Assembly (NCBI GenBank): GCA_023393915.1
Contig: JAEXBS010000047.1
Location: 186,001 to 250,000 of the forward strand
Direction: 5' to 3'
DNA: 64,000 nucleotides
From: Bacteroidota bacterium
GTDB lineage: Bacteria > Bacteroidota > Bacteroidia > Flavobacteriales > Weeksellaceae
Shown here piece after piece: positions 1 through 7,848 of the stretch. The translations under genes were made by a program, and so were the position numbers. The notes under the pieces are model-generated. The model did no database searches. It was given only the letters and a program-made list of their open reading frames with translations, and was not told where the DNA came from. The number at the start of each line of letters is the position of its first letter. The stretch's first letter is position 1.

Positions 1-325
1 CTTCACAAGTATGATCAAACATATCCTCTTCTTCTTTTCCTTCAATCGCATAATCAAAAATACTTCCGATATGGTGCGCAAAGAGCTGATTCACTACTTT
101 GGCACTTTTCTCTCTGGTTTCTCCTCCAACGAATTGTTCAAAAAGAGTATTTTTTACGATGCTTTCTACAAAAGGCACGTTATTTTTAACCGTAAAATTT
201 AGTAGTCCAATCCCGGCACTAGTTAAGGTCGGATTCTCAATGGTTTTAAACATCCAGTACGCTTTTTTAAGCTGAGCAGTGGATTTGTCCTGAAAGGCAA
301 TTTGGGTATCGTTAAATAGAGACAT
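1..325 (-). CDS. Proline dehydrogenase family protein, N-terminal 108 residues (cut by window edge)
   Basis: This frame runs leftward from an ATG at 323-325 and is still open at base 1, so only the N-terminal 108 codons are visible. The peptide begins MSLFNDTQIAFQDKSTAQLK and continues with the pattern seen at the start of Bacteroidota single-domain proline dehydrogenases (a run of aromatic and lysine residues, then FEQFVGGET). That enzyme uses FAD to oxidise proline to pyrroline-5-carboxylate. The FAD-barrel motifs lie outside the window, so the name rests on N-terminal resemblance only. It is divergent from aroB, with 94 bp between the two starts. A minus-strand -7 element lies at 347-354. 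Confidence 0.7.
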   Translation of the reverse strand, partial: MSLFNDTQIAFQDKSTAQLKKAYWMFKTIENPTLTSAGIGLLNFTVKNNVPFVESIVKNTLFEQFVGGETREKSAKVVNQLFAHHIGSIFDYAIEGKEEEDMFDHTCE

Positions 326-346
326 AATCTAATGTATAATATGGGT

Positions 347-354
347 CAAATTTA
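347..354 (-). promoter_or_regulatory. -7 element for the proline dehydrogenase gene
   Basis: Read on the minus strand this is TAAATTTG, a perfect match to the Bacteroidota -7 consensus TAnnTTTG. It lies 21 bp upstream of the start codon. No convincing TTG is seen at -33, so the call rests on one box. Confidence 0.45.
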
Positions 355-397
355 ACAATTGTAAGCGAGAAAGTGGAAATGAAAAAGATCATATTTG

Positions 398-405
398 TAC
401 TTTTG
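398..405 (+). promoter_or_regulatory. -7 element for aroB
   Basis: TACTTTTG matches TAnnTTTG and ends 14 bp before the aroB ATG. It predicts a 5' leader of about 10 nt. The -33 TTG is not evident. Confidence 0.45.
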
Positions 406-419
406 TGTAAAGCATTGCT

Positions 420-1466
420 ATGATTGAGTTTTTAGATCAAGATTTTTCCGGATTAAACGAATGGATTGACGAAAATCCCCCGAGTCAGATTTTCTTTCTG
501 GCAGATGAGAATACTCATCAGTACTGCCTTCCCATACTACTTGGCAACCTTCAATCTTCTGTTCCTTTTGAGATTATTGAATTAGAACCTGGAGAAGAAC
601 TAAAGAATCTGGAATCAACTCATTTACTTTGGACCATTTTATCGGAGTTTAAAGCCGATAGAAAAAGTTTGCTAATTAATGTAGGAGGAGGGGTACTTAC
701 GGACTTAGGTGGATTTGTTGCTTCTACTTACAAAAGAGGAATTCCCTTTCTGCATGTTCCCACTACCCTTCTCTCTATGTGCGATGCATCACTGGGAGGA
801 AAAACAGGAATCGATCTTGGACATTTAAAAAACATAGTCGGTACATTCAGTTTCCCTCAGCGAATTTTTGTCTATCCTGATTTTCTTAAGACCTTACCCA
901 AGGAAGAGTTCGACAGTGGTTTTGCCGAAATGCTTAAGCATGGTCTTATTTTGGACGCTTCGCATTACCAGAAACTCTCTTTGATCCAGGATCCACAAAA
1001 TGAATTAACCCAAGATTTAATCGAAGATTCGATGAAGATAAAATCAGAGGTAGTTGAAAAGGATTTTAAAGAAAAAAATGTTCGAAAGCTTCTCAACTTT
1101 GGCCACACGGTAGGTCATGCAATCGAAAGTCATTTTCTACAAGCGCAGCAAAGCGTATCTCACGGTCATTGCGTTGCCATAGGAATGTGGATTGAATCTG
1201 AACTCTCTTTTCAAAAAGAATTACTTACTAAAGAAGAATGCGAAGAAATTCAGAGGGTAATTTCAAATTTCTATCCTTATTTAGAGTTAAATGTTTTTCC
1301 TACCGAGTCACTTCTCGAAGTCATGCGTAATGACAAAAAGAATGAAAGCCAACAAATTCTTTTCACACTTTTAAGAAGTATTGGATCGGGTATTTTTGAT
1401 CAAAAAGTTGAGGAAAATGAAATAATTTCTGCGTTAGAGCAGTATAAATCCTGCAGCTGGCGCTAA
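420..1466 (+). CDS. aroB: 3-dehydroquinate synthase
   Basis: The product converts DAHP to 3-dehydroquinate, the second step of the shikimate pathway, using NAD and a divalent metal in the cytoplasm. The 348 residues match the family's usual length. The NAD-binding stretch GGGVLTDLGG is at residues 89-98. The conserved DASLGGKTGI is at 122-131. GFAEMLKHG (E170), NFGHTVGH (H233) and SHGH (H250) provide the expected Glu/His/His metal ligands. The ATG at 420 follows a -7 box by 14 bp, which supports this start. No other shikimate gene is nearby. The gene is divergent from proline dehydrogenase. Confidence 0.95.
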   Translation: MIEFLDQDFSGLNEWIDENPPSQIFFLADENTHQYCLPILLGNLQSSVPFEIIELEPGEELKNLESTHLLWTILSEFKADRKSLLINVGGGVLTDLGGFVASTYKRGIPFLHVPTTLLSMCDASLGGKTGIDLGHLKNIVGTFSFPQRIFVYPDFLKTLPKEEFDSGFAEMLKHGLILDASHYQKLSLIQDPQNELTQDLIEDSMKIKSEVVEKDFKEKNVRKLLNFGHTVGHAIESHFLQAQQSVSHGHCVAIGMWIESELSFQKELLTKEECEEIQRVISNFYPYLELNVFPTESLLEVMRNDKKNESQQILFTLLRSIGSGIFDQKVEENEIISALEQYKSCSWR

Positions 1467-1557
1467 GACAAATCAAACAATTATTTAATTTTAATACATT
1501 GAAAATCAAATAATTACCAAATTTACTTGTGCTAAAAATAGCATTTTTCACCTTTTT

Positions 1558-1572
1558 TGGCACACAAATTGA
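1558..1572 (+). promoter_or_regulatory. Sigma-54-like promoter of the outer-membrane barrel gene
   Basis: TGGCACACAAATTGA matches the -24/-12 form TGGCACG-N4-TTGC except G7 to A and C15 to A. The first G of GG lies exactly 12 nt from the G of TTG. A T-tract precedes it and ATTAAG follows. The predicted transcript start is near 1584, giving a leader of about 24 nt. A near twin lies at 13369-13383. Confidence 0.6.
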
Positions 1573-1607
1573 ATTAAGGAGTGAAGTAAAATTTTAATTT
1601 AGAAATT

Positions 1608-2198
1608 ATGAAAAAGTTACTTTTAGGAGCTGCCTTAGCTGTAAGCTCATTGACATTCGCTCAGCAGTTTGGTGTTAAAGGTGGGGTTAACGTATCTAAC
1701 ATCTCTGATGATAACAATGTAGAAACGAATTCAAAAACCGGATTTTATGCGGGAGTATTTATGAATGCACCTTTAGCGGAAAGTTTTTCTATCCAACCAG
1801 AATTACTATACAATAGTGTAGGTTCTAAGTATACGTATGGAGATGCTTCTTCAACGCTGACTTTAGACTACCTTACACTTCCAGTAATGTTCCAATACAA
1901 CGTGGTTCCACAATTCTATCTTGAAGCTGGACCAGAATTTGGAATGCTTCTTAATGCGAAAGCAAAATATGAGGGAGGAGGTCTTTCTGGAGAAGCTGAC
2001 TTAGACAAGGACAACTTCAACTCATTCAACTTTGGTGTAGGACTAGGTGCTGGTTTCAATATCACAAATAATATTGGTATTAATGCTCGTTATGTTGCTG
2101 GATTTACTGATGCTACAGATGAAAGTAACCAAGATTTTGGATCAGACGCTAGCAACAAAAACAATGTTTTCCAAGCAGGTGTAACATTCAAATTCTAA
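1608..2198 (+). CDS. Small outer-membrane beta-barrel protein (PorT-type barrel domain)
   Basis: The product is 196 residues. It starts with a clear signal peptide (MKKLLLGAALAVSSLTFAQQ, cleavage near residue 18-19). The rest alternates short beta-strand-like segments with glycine and aromatic residues, and ends with a final strand NVFQAGVTFKF whose terminal Phe is typical of outer-membrane barrels. Aromatic and glycine patches such as YLEAGPEFGMLL (about residues 104-115) and FNFGVGLGAGFNI fit the outer-membrane barrel family common in Bacteroidota. The function is unknown; such proteins are often induced structural or adhesion-like barrels. The gene stands alone, behind a sigma-54-like promoter and ahead of a strong terminator, so it is probably monocistronic and conditionally expressed. 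Confidence 0.8.
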   Translation: MKKLLLGAALAVSSLTFAQQFGVKGGVNVSNISDDNNVETNSKTGFYAGVFMNAPLAESFSIQPELLYNSVGSKYTYGDASSTLTLDYLTLPVMFQYNVVPQFYLEAGPEFGMLLNAKAKYEGGGLSGEADLDKDNFNSFNFGVGLGAGFNITNNIGINARYVAGFTDATDESNQDFGSDASNKNNVFQAGVTFKF

Positions 2199-2226
2199 TT
2201 AAAGAAACAATCAATCTTTTATAAAG

Positions 2227-2262
2227 AAAAAGCCCTCAGCAAACATGCTTGAGGGCTTTTTC
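2227..2262. terminator. Bidirectional intrinsic terminator
   Basis: A 12-bp perfect stem (AAAAAGCCCTCA paired with TGAGGGCTTTTT) has U-tracts in both directions. It lies between the barrel gene (+) and purF (-), which converge here. Confidence 0.9.
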
Positions 2263-2291
2263 AATGCTATCAATTTTCTTTAATTAAAATA

Positions 2292-3785
2292 TTAATTGAA
2301 GAGTTCTGTATTTTCTCCTTTTTCAACAGGGTATTTTTCAGTAAAACATCCAAAGCAATGCTGCTCTGACCCCAGAATTGAAATTAAGTTCTCCATGCTT
2401 AAGAATTCTAAAGAAGTGACACCTAAATAGTCTCTAAGTTCCTCTACCGTCATGTTAGCCGAAATCAAATCATCTTTGGAAGGTGTGTCAATACCTAGAT
2501 AACAAGGAGCTATAATGGGAGGAGAAACACTACGAAAATGAATTTCTTTTACTCCTGCCTCTTTTAGAATTTTCACCAACCTTTTTGACGTGGTACCTCG
2601 TACAATGGAATCGTCAATGATGACTACTCTTTTTCCTTTAATTTCACTTTTTATTGGATTGAGTTTCAAATTGACAATGCGTTCACGCATGTCTTGAGAA
2701 GGTACTATAAAACTACGACCCACATACCGATTTTTAATTAAAACCGGACGGAAAGGAATACCTGAAGCTTTCGAAAAACCAATTGCGGCCGGAACTCCAC
2801 TGTCTGGAACTCCAATCACAATATCTGCTTCAACAGGTGATTGTTCCCATATTTTCTCCCCTGATTTCTCTCTAATCTCATGTACATTTATTCCTTCTAG
2901 TGTGGTGTCAGGACGAGCAAAATAAATGTATTCAAATGAGCAAAGCTTTCGTTCACAATCTTCTTTAACCATAAAAGACTGAAGTCCTTTCTCATTTTCT
3001 GAAGTGTAAACTATTTCTCCTGGTAAGATATCTCTAACATATTGCGCTCCTACTGCATCCAATGCGGCAGATTCAGAAGCGGCCACATACGTTTTTTCGT
3101 CAATAGCTCCTAAAACCAAAGGACGGATTCCATGAAAATCCCGGAAAGCAAAAAATTTATTTCTTGTGATTCCCACTACAGAATAAGCACCTTCAATTTT
3201 TTCCATAGTCGTGCGAATTGCTCCGCGAAGACCTAAGTCCAGATTCTTTTGAATTAGCCTTAAAATAACTTCAGAATCAGAAGTGGCTTTAAACACTACA
3301 CCTTCGGATTCTAGTTCCTCTTTCAATTCTTTCGCATTGGTCAAGTTTCCATTATGTGCAATGGAGAGAATAATCTGATCGTATTCATTCTTTGCAAAAA
3401 ACGGTTGATAATTGTATTTCTTTTTATCCCCTGCAGTAGTATAACGCGTGTGCCCTATAACTCCATTACCCATAAAAGATTCAGGATCTCTGATTTCCTT
3501 GTATACATCAAGTACCAACCCTTCATCTTTAATATTTACAATTTTCCCTTGATTCATCACTGAGATTCCACAAGCTTCTTGACCTCTATGCTGTAGTGCA
3601 AAAAGACCAAATTGCGATAGGGAAAACGTATCTGTATTTTCCTCTGAATAAAGTCCAAAGATGCCGCACTCTTCAGAAGGGGCATCCCATAGCTCTTCTT
3701 TTGTAGTCCTAAGAAGGTTCCTCCCGTAAGGACGGTTTTTGAACTGTTCTTGGTAGGCTTTTCTTTGAAATTCTAAATCTTTCAT
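2292..3785 (-). CDS. purF: Amidophosphoribosyltransferase
   Basis: The product catalyses the first committed step of purine synthesis: PRPP plus glutamine gives 5-phosphoribosylamine. An Ntn glutaminase domain starts at SEECGIFG with nucleophile C40 and includes LQHRGQEACG. The C-terminal phosphoribosyltransferase domain carries the PRPP loop VVIIDDSIVRGTT, and the end has C-x2-C residues (HCFGCF) that may bind an Fe-S cluster. The propeptide before C40 is 39 residues, against 11 in B. subtilis, and no later in-frame ATG would shorten it. It lies 34 bp downstream of purC and is probably in the same operon. Confidence 0.95.
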   Translation of the reverse strand: MKDLEFQRKAYQEQFKNRPYGRNLLRTTKEELWDAPSEECGIFGLYSEENTDTFSLSQFGLFALQHRGQEACGISVMNQGKIVNIKDEGLVLDVYKEIRDPESFMGNGVIGHTRYTTAGDKKKYNYQPFFAKNEYDQIILSIAHNGNLTNAKELKEELESEGVVFKATSDSEVILRLIQKNLDLGLRGAIRTTMEKIEGAYSVVGITRNKFFAFRDFHGIRPLVLGAIDEKTYVAASESAALDAVGAQYVRDILPGEIVYTSENEKGLQSFMVKEDCERKLCSFEYIYFARPDTTLEGINVHEIREKSGEKIWEQSPVEADIVIGVPDSGVPAAIGFSKASGIPFRPVLIKNRYVGRSFIVPSQDMRERIVNLKLNPIKSEIKGKRVVIIDDSIVRGTTSKRLVKILKEAGVKEIHFRSVSPPIIAPCYLGIDTPSKDDLISANMTVEELRDYLGVTSLEFLSMENLISILGSEQHCFGCFTEKYPVEKGENTELFN

Positions 3786-3819
3786 TTTTTGCTTTTCTCT
3801 TTTCTTTTCGGCGTTTGCC

Positions 3820-4542
3820 TTATTTATTTAATACGCTTTTTAATCTTTCGTAGATTTCAACGTAGGCTTCTGTAACTTCACCTAAATCTCTTCTGAAGCG
3901 ATCTTTATCGAGTTTTTTCATAGTCTCTTTGTCCCAAAGTCGGCAGGTATCTGGAGAAATCTCATCGGCCAAAATAATTTTCCCATCTCCTAATTTACCT
4001 AATTCAATTTTAAAATCGACAAGGATAATACCCATGCGATCAAACAGCTCAATTAGATGCTGGTTAATATGACTGGTCAAGGCATACATTTCATCTAATT
4101 CTTGACGAGTAGCCAATCCCAAGAAAATCGCATGGTAGTCATTGATCAGTGGATCTCCTAGCTCATCTTTTTTGTAGCAAATATCAAAAATAGGTTCCGG
4201 TGATTTAATTCCTTCTTCTACTCCCAGTCTCTGAGCCATACTTCCTGCTGAATAATTTCTTACAACCATTTCAATTGGAATGATCTCCACTTTTTTAACT
4301 CGCTGTTCGAGCTCATCCAGTTGCTCAATAAAGTGCGTCTCCACTCCTTTCTCTTTTAGATACTCGAAAATAAGGGTAGTAATGGCATTGTTCATTTCAC
4401 CTTTACGTGCAAAAGTCCCTCTTTTTTGGGCATTAAATGCGGTTGCATCATCTTTGAATCTTACAATTACTTCTTCTGGATTTTCAGTGGCAAAAATCTG
4501 TTTTGCTTTGCCCTCGTAGAGCATTTCTCCTTTGTTATTCAT
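3820..4542 (-). CDS. purC: Phosphoribosylaminoimidazole-succinocarboxamide synthase (SAICAR synthase)
   Basis: This purine-pathway enzyme ligates aspartate to CAIR using ATP. The N-terminal motif EMLYEGKAKQIF, the central VEIIPIEMVVRNYSAGS and the C-terminal ILADEISPDTCRLWD are the family signatures. I place the start at 4540-4542 (240 residues, MNNKGEMLYEGK), the usual N-terminus. An in-frame ATG at 4582-4584 would add 14 residues with no family match. It lies between the DUF3307 gene and purF, all on the minus strand with short gaps. Confidence 0.94.
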   Translation of the reverse strand: MNNKGEMLYEGKAKQIFATENPEEVIVRFKDDATAFNAQKRGTFARKGEMNNAITTLIFEYLKEKGVETHFIEQLDELEQRVKKVEIIPIEMVVRNYSAGSMAQRLGVEEGIKSPEPIFDICYKKDELGDPLINDYHAIFLGLATRQELDEMYALTSHINQHLIELFDRMGIILVDFKIELGKLGDGKIILADEISPDTCRLWDKETMKKLDKDRFRRDLGEVTEAYVEIYERLKSVLNK

Positions 4543-4597
4543 TTGATATTCGCTTTTGTTATTTCCCTCATTAGTAGGGAACACCTAATTATTTACT

Positions 4598-5308
4598 TTA
4601 TTCTATATTAAATACACTTACAACTAAAATTCCTGTAACTACGGCTAAACCAAAACTCAGCAATGTTCCAATGAGCACATACTCCGTTAATTTCCTTTGC
4701 CTACTTTCCGCTAGATCACTAAAGCGAAAAACGGATTTTGCCGCAATCATAAAACCAACACCTTCCCAATGCTGCGTAACAATGAAAAGGTAAACAAGTA
4801 AACGTTCTAAAATCCCTATGTAAGTACCTGCGTTGGCTAATGAATCCACATCCCACTTTCCCTCCTGGGGTACCTGCGCGGTGAAATCTGCTATTAAGTA
4901 CCTAACTATGATTGCACAAGGCAAAGTTACAAAGACACCTCCAGTGAGCACAGGAATCCAAAAATTCCAATTGAGAGAAGCTAAAATAGGATACTGGGAA
5001 AAATTTACGAGTGCTACTAAGACCAGAATATGAAGGCCCTGATCGATGAAAAACCACTGCTTCTTAGTGGCTTCAGTTTGTTTTTTGGTTTTTATTAAAT
5101 CAATACAAAAATGGCTAATTGCAATAAAGGGCAGCATCCAGAGATATTCGCTTGAAACAATTAATAAGAACAGTAAAACATGGATCAATACATGTAAATA
5201 CAGATAAGGCCCTTTTGCTCCTTCTTTTTCTTTTGCCTCTACCCATGACTTTGGCTGGAGAATGAAATCACCGAGAAGATGGGATAATATTAGAGAAAAA
5301 AGTAACAT
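4598..5308 (-). CDS. DUF3307 family integral membrane protein
   Basis: This 236-residue protein is mostly hydrophobic, with about five or six membrane segments. The N-terminus LLFSLILSHLLGDFILQPKSW is the recognisable DUF3307 signature (a membrane segment with buried His and Asp). The stretch ISHFCIDLIK also carries a conserved His/Asp pair. The function is unknown. Its start codon directly abuts the stop of the SatD-like gene, so the two are translationally linked. SatD/DUF3307 pairs recur in many bacteria, which suggests that the soluble SatD protein controls or senses something through this membrane partner. Confidence 0.85.
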   Translation of the reverse strand: MLLFSLILSHLLGDFILQPKSWVEAKEKEGAKGPYLYLHVLIHVLLFLLIVSSEYLWMLPFIAISHFCIDLIKTKKQTEATKKQWFFIDQGLHILVLVALVNFSQYPILASLNWNFWIPVLTGGVFVTLPCAIIVRYLIADFTAQVPQEGKWDVDSLANAGTYIGILERLLVYLFIVTQHWEGVGFMIAAKSVFRFSDLAESRQRKLTEYVLIGTLLSFGLAVVTGILVVSVFNIE

Positions 5309-5914
5309 CTATTGTTTTAAGCTTTTATTTCGAAAATACCTTTCTGTTTCCAAGACCAAGTCCCAATTCGCGCGACGTACTCGTTGGCTAACCGACGACT
5401 GCGTAATATTAAGCCTTTGTGCAAGTTCCTCCTGAGTAAGATCAGGATTCATAACCGATTGGTGAATAATTTGTGCAAGAGCTCCCGTCCAGGAATCAAA
5501 TTCTAAAGAGACCCATTTTAATAAAAGGTTGATTTCCTCATTGGTCTGCTGATTTTCACCTTTATACGCTAAAGTACGACCTTCACTTTTCAATTGATTT
5601 AATAGCCTTCCAGAATTGACAAAGGCCGGACCATTGGATTCCGTTATTTTATGCGAGGAGAACTCTTCTGAACCCACGCCAATTGCAATTCTAACATCTA
5701 AATTATCGAGTGACTTAACAAGTGATTTTATTGCCAAAAAGCGGTGAAAAACCTCTTGAACGGGACTCTTTAGTTGAAATTCATCTCCTCGGTAGATCTC
5801 CCAATCTTTAGGATCAGTTCCCCAAAGAGAGAATAAATCTTTCAGTGGGTGTAGCCAAGTTTCTGTGGGAGTTAATTCCGATCCGATGATGTCTCCTGTA
5901 ATGACCGCTATCAT
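5309..5914 (-). CDS. SatD family protein with C-terminal helix-turn-helix
   Basis: The 201-residue product begins MIAVITGDIIGSE and includes WEIYRGDEFQLK and VRIAIGVG, the hallmarks of the SatD family (named from an acid-tolerance locus of Streptococcus mutans). This N-terminal part resembles a nucleotide-cyclase-like fold, which is inference. Residues 159-181 (LTQEELAQRLNITQSSVSQR) form a convincing helix-turn-helix, so DNA binding is likely. It is the first gene of a run with DUF3307, purC and purF. The ATG sits 4 bp from the end of a consensus -7 element, so its mRNA should be leaderless. Confidence 0.82.
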   Translation of the reverse strand: MIAVITGDIIGSELTPTETWLHPLKDLFSLWGTDPKDWEIYRGDEFQLKSPVQEVFHRFLAIKSLVKSLDNLDVRIAIGVGSEEFSSHKITESNGPAFVNSGRLLNQLKSEGRTLAYKGENQQTNEEINLLLKWVSLEFDSWTGALAQIIHQSVMNPDLTQEELAQRLNITQSSVSQRVRRANWDLVLETERYFRNKSLKQ

Positions 5915-5918
5915 GGTA

Positions 5919-5948
5919 CAAAAATAAGCATTAAAACTAATAACACAA
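5919..5948 (-). promoter_or_regulatory. Consensus promoter of the satD-DUF3307(-purC-purF) run
   Basis: On the minus strand a TTG (5948-5946), 19 nt and TATTTTTG (5926-5919) fit the Bacteroidota -33/-7 consensus exactly. The ATG is at 5914-5912, so transcription should begin at or next to the start codon. Confidence 0.7.
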
Positions 5949-6106
5949 AATTATTAACTAAATAGCTTATATTTTAAAAATAGTAGCTAAATCCCTTATA
6001 AAAATAAACCGAGATTAATGCTCGTTCAACACCTGCTATATAGATAGCTGCTTGGTAGTAATCTAACGAACTCTTACTAGAGTTTTCTGTAATTTCAATT
6101 TTTGAT

Positions 6107-6114
6107 TATATTTG
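6107..6114 (+). promoter_or_regulatory. -7 element for the acyl-CoA dehydrogenase gene
   Basis: TATATTTG matches TAnnTTTG and ends 14 bp before the ATG at 6129. An upstream in-frame ATG at 6102 would lie before this box, which supports 6129 as the start. A small hairpin (AACTCT, TACT loop, AGAGTT) lies at 6069-6084. The rest of the 5949-6100 gap shows nothing recognisable. Confidence 0.5.
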
Positions 6115-6128
6115 GAAAAATAAGAAAT

Positions 6129-7268
6129 ATGAGTAAAACCACGAGTACAAACCTTGAAATGTTTGCCCAAACCGCTAAAGAATTTGCAGAAAAGCAGATC
6201 AGACCTAATATAATGGATTGGGACGAAAGTCAAACCTTTCCTGTTAATCTTTTTCATGAAATGGGAGAAATGGGATTTATGGGGATTCTCATTCCGGAGC
6301 AGTACGGTGGTTCAGGTTTAGGATATCAAGAATACGTTACTATTCTTGACGAAATATCACAAGTAGATCCTTCCATAGGCCTATCTCTAGCGGCTCACAA
6401 TTCATTATGTACCAATCACATCTATGAATTTGGAAATGAAGAGCAAAAAAACAAATGGCTTCCTCAATTAGCTTCTGGAAAAGTCATTGGTGCTTGGGGA
6501 CTTACGGAACACAATACCGGTTCAGATTCCGGAGGAATGAGCACAACTGCCGTTAAAGACGGCGATGAATGGGTGATTTCAGGAGCCAAAAATTTCATCA
6601 CCCATGCTATTTCTGGTGATATCGCAGTGGTGATGACCCGTACGGGAGAAAAAGGAGCAAAAAATAACTCCACTGCTTTTGTGCTTGAAAAATCCATGAG
6701 TGGGTTCACTTCAGGAAAAAAAGAGAACAAACTCGGAATGCGCGCTAGTGAAACGGCAGAACTGATCATGGATCAAGTACGAGTTCCGGACTCTCACCGT
6801 TTAGGTGAAGTGGGCGAAGGATTCAAACAAGCCATGAAAATTCTAGACGGCGGAAGAATTTCCATCGCTGCTTTAAGTTTAGGAATAGCAAGAGGAGCAT
6901 ACAAAGCAGCTTTAAAATACTCCTTAGAGCGTCACCAATTTGGAAAAGCCATCAATGAGTTTCAAGCTGTAAATTTTATGCTTGCCGACATGGCTACAGA
7001 AATTGACGCCTCTGAACTCTTAATCAGAAGAGCGGCTGATCTAAAAAATAATAAACAAAAGATGACCCGCGAAGGTGCTATGGCAAAACTTTATGCCTCC
7101 GAGGCCTGCGTTAGAATCTCAAACAATGCTGTGCAAATATTTGGAGGTTACGGATACACGAAAGATTTCCCAGTAGAAAAGTTTTACCGTGATTCAAAAC
7201 TTTGCACCATTGGAGAAGGAACTTCCGAAATTCAACGGCTAGTTATTGGGCGAGACATCTCCAAATAA
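6129..7268 (+). CDS. Acyl-CoA dehydrogenase
   Basis: This FAD enzyme catalyses the first oxidation of acyl-CoA in beta-oxidation or amino-acid breakdown. The 379 residues follow the family plan: an N-terminal helical domain, a middle beta-domain with WGLTEHNTGSDSGG, and a C-terminal helical domain with IFGGYGYTKDFPVEKFYRD and IGEGTSEIQRLVIGR. The Glu in GEGT occupies the catalytic-base position of short-chain acyl-CoA dehydrogenases. It resembles the butyryl/short-chain branch, but the substrate cannot be read from sequence. The start is taken at 6129 from promoter position and family length. It is followed by a terminator and is probably monocistronic. Confidence 0.9.
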   Translation: MSKTTSTNLEMFAQTAKEFAEKQIRPNIMDWDESQTFPVNLFHEMGEMGFMGILIPEQYGGSGLGYQEYVTILDEISQVDPSIGLSLAAHNSLCTNHIYEFGNEEQKNKWLPQLASGKVIGAWGLTEHNTGSDSGGMSTTAVKDGDEWVISGAKNFITHAISGDIAVVMTRTGEKGAKNNSTAFVLEKSMSGFTSGKKENKLGMRASETAELIMDQVRVPDSHRLGEVGEGFKQAMKILDGGRISIAALSLGIARGAYKAALKYSLERHQFGKAINEFQAVNFMLADMATEIDASELLIRRAADLKNNKQKMTREGAMAKLYASEACVRISNNAVQIFGGYGYTKDFPVEKFYRDSKLCTIGEGTSEIQRLVIGRDISK

Positions 7269-7287
7269 AAATATAAACAAACCTAGT

Positions 7288-7337
7288 AAATCGCTTTCCA
7301 TAACCTTTAAATAAGGTTAGAAGGCGATTTATTTATT
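7288..7337 (+). terminator. Terminator after the acyl-CoA dehydrogenase gene
   Basis: AAATCGC...GCGATTT with an inner AACCTT/AAGGTT forms a long interrupted hairpin, followed by an AT-rich ATTTATT tail. The tail is not a clean U-run, so efficiency is uncertain. Confidence 0.65.
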
Positions 7338-7360
7338 CACAGATAATACCTTTTTACTCT

Positions 7361-7825
7361 ATGCAAAAACTAGACAGCCTAAATCAAGTAGCAGAATTTC
7401 ACCAACTTTTTGATGCTCCTATTCTCGTAAGCCCTCAGATCCCTTCAAAAGAAAGGGCACAACTTAGGGTAGCTCTGTTAGAAGAAGAACTAAAAGAATT
7501 AAAAGAAGCAATTAAGAACAACGATCTCGTTGAGGTTGCAGATGCCCTTTGCGATTTGCAATACGTACTTAGTGGCGCAGTGCTAGAATTTGGTATGGGA
7601 GACAAATTTGTGCAACTATTCAATGAAGTTCATAGGTCAAACCTCTCTAAGGCCTGCTTAAATGAATCTGAAGCGAAAGAAACCCAAGAATACTATGAGA
7701 GTGAGGGAACCTCTACCTACTGCGTTTCTAAAGCAGGCCGTATTAACATTCATAGAAGTGCGGACCATAAAGTTTTGAAGAATAAATATTATTCGAAAGC
7801 TAATTTGGAAGGGATTTTGAAGTAG
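7361..7825 (+). CDS. All-alpha NTP pyrophosphohydrolase (MazG/PRA-PH-like)
   Basis: The 154-residue product has the all-alpha NTP-pyrophosphatase signature. E43-x2-E46 is followed by E58-V-A-D61, within EEELKELKEA and EVADALCD. These acidic residues bind the Mg ions that position a nucleoside triphosphate for cleavage to the monophosphate. It resembles the family annotated as nucleoside triphosphate pyrophosphohydrolase, related to phosphoribosyl-ATP pyrophosphohydrolase. The C-terminal 60 residues (YYESEGTSTYCVSK onward) are a conserved extension of this subfamily. Substrate is unknown; house-cleaning of non-canonical nucleotides is plausible. It lies 23 bp before the DUF4230 gene. Confidence 0.85.
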   Translation: MQKLDSLNQVAEFHQLFDAPILVSPQIPSKERAQLRVALLEEELKELKEAIKNNDLVEVADALCDLQYVLSGAVLEFGMGDKFVQLFNEVHRSNLSKACLNESEAKETQEYYESEGTSTYCVSKAGRINIHRSADHKVLKNKYYSKANLEGILK

Positions 7826-7848
7826 ATTGATTTATTATTCTAATCACT

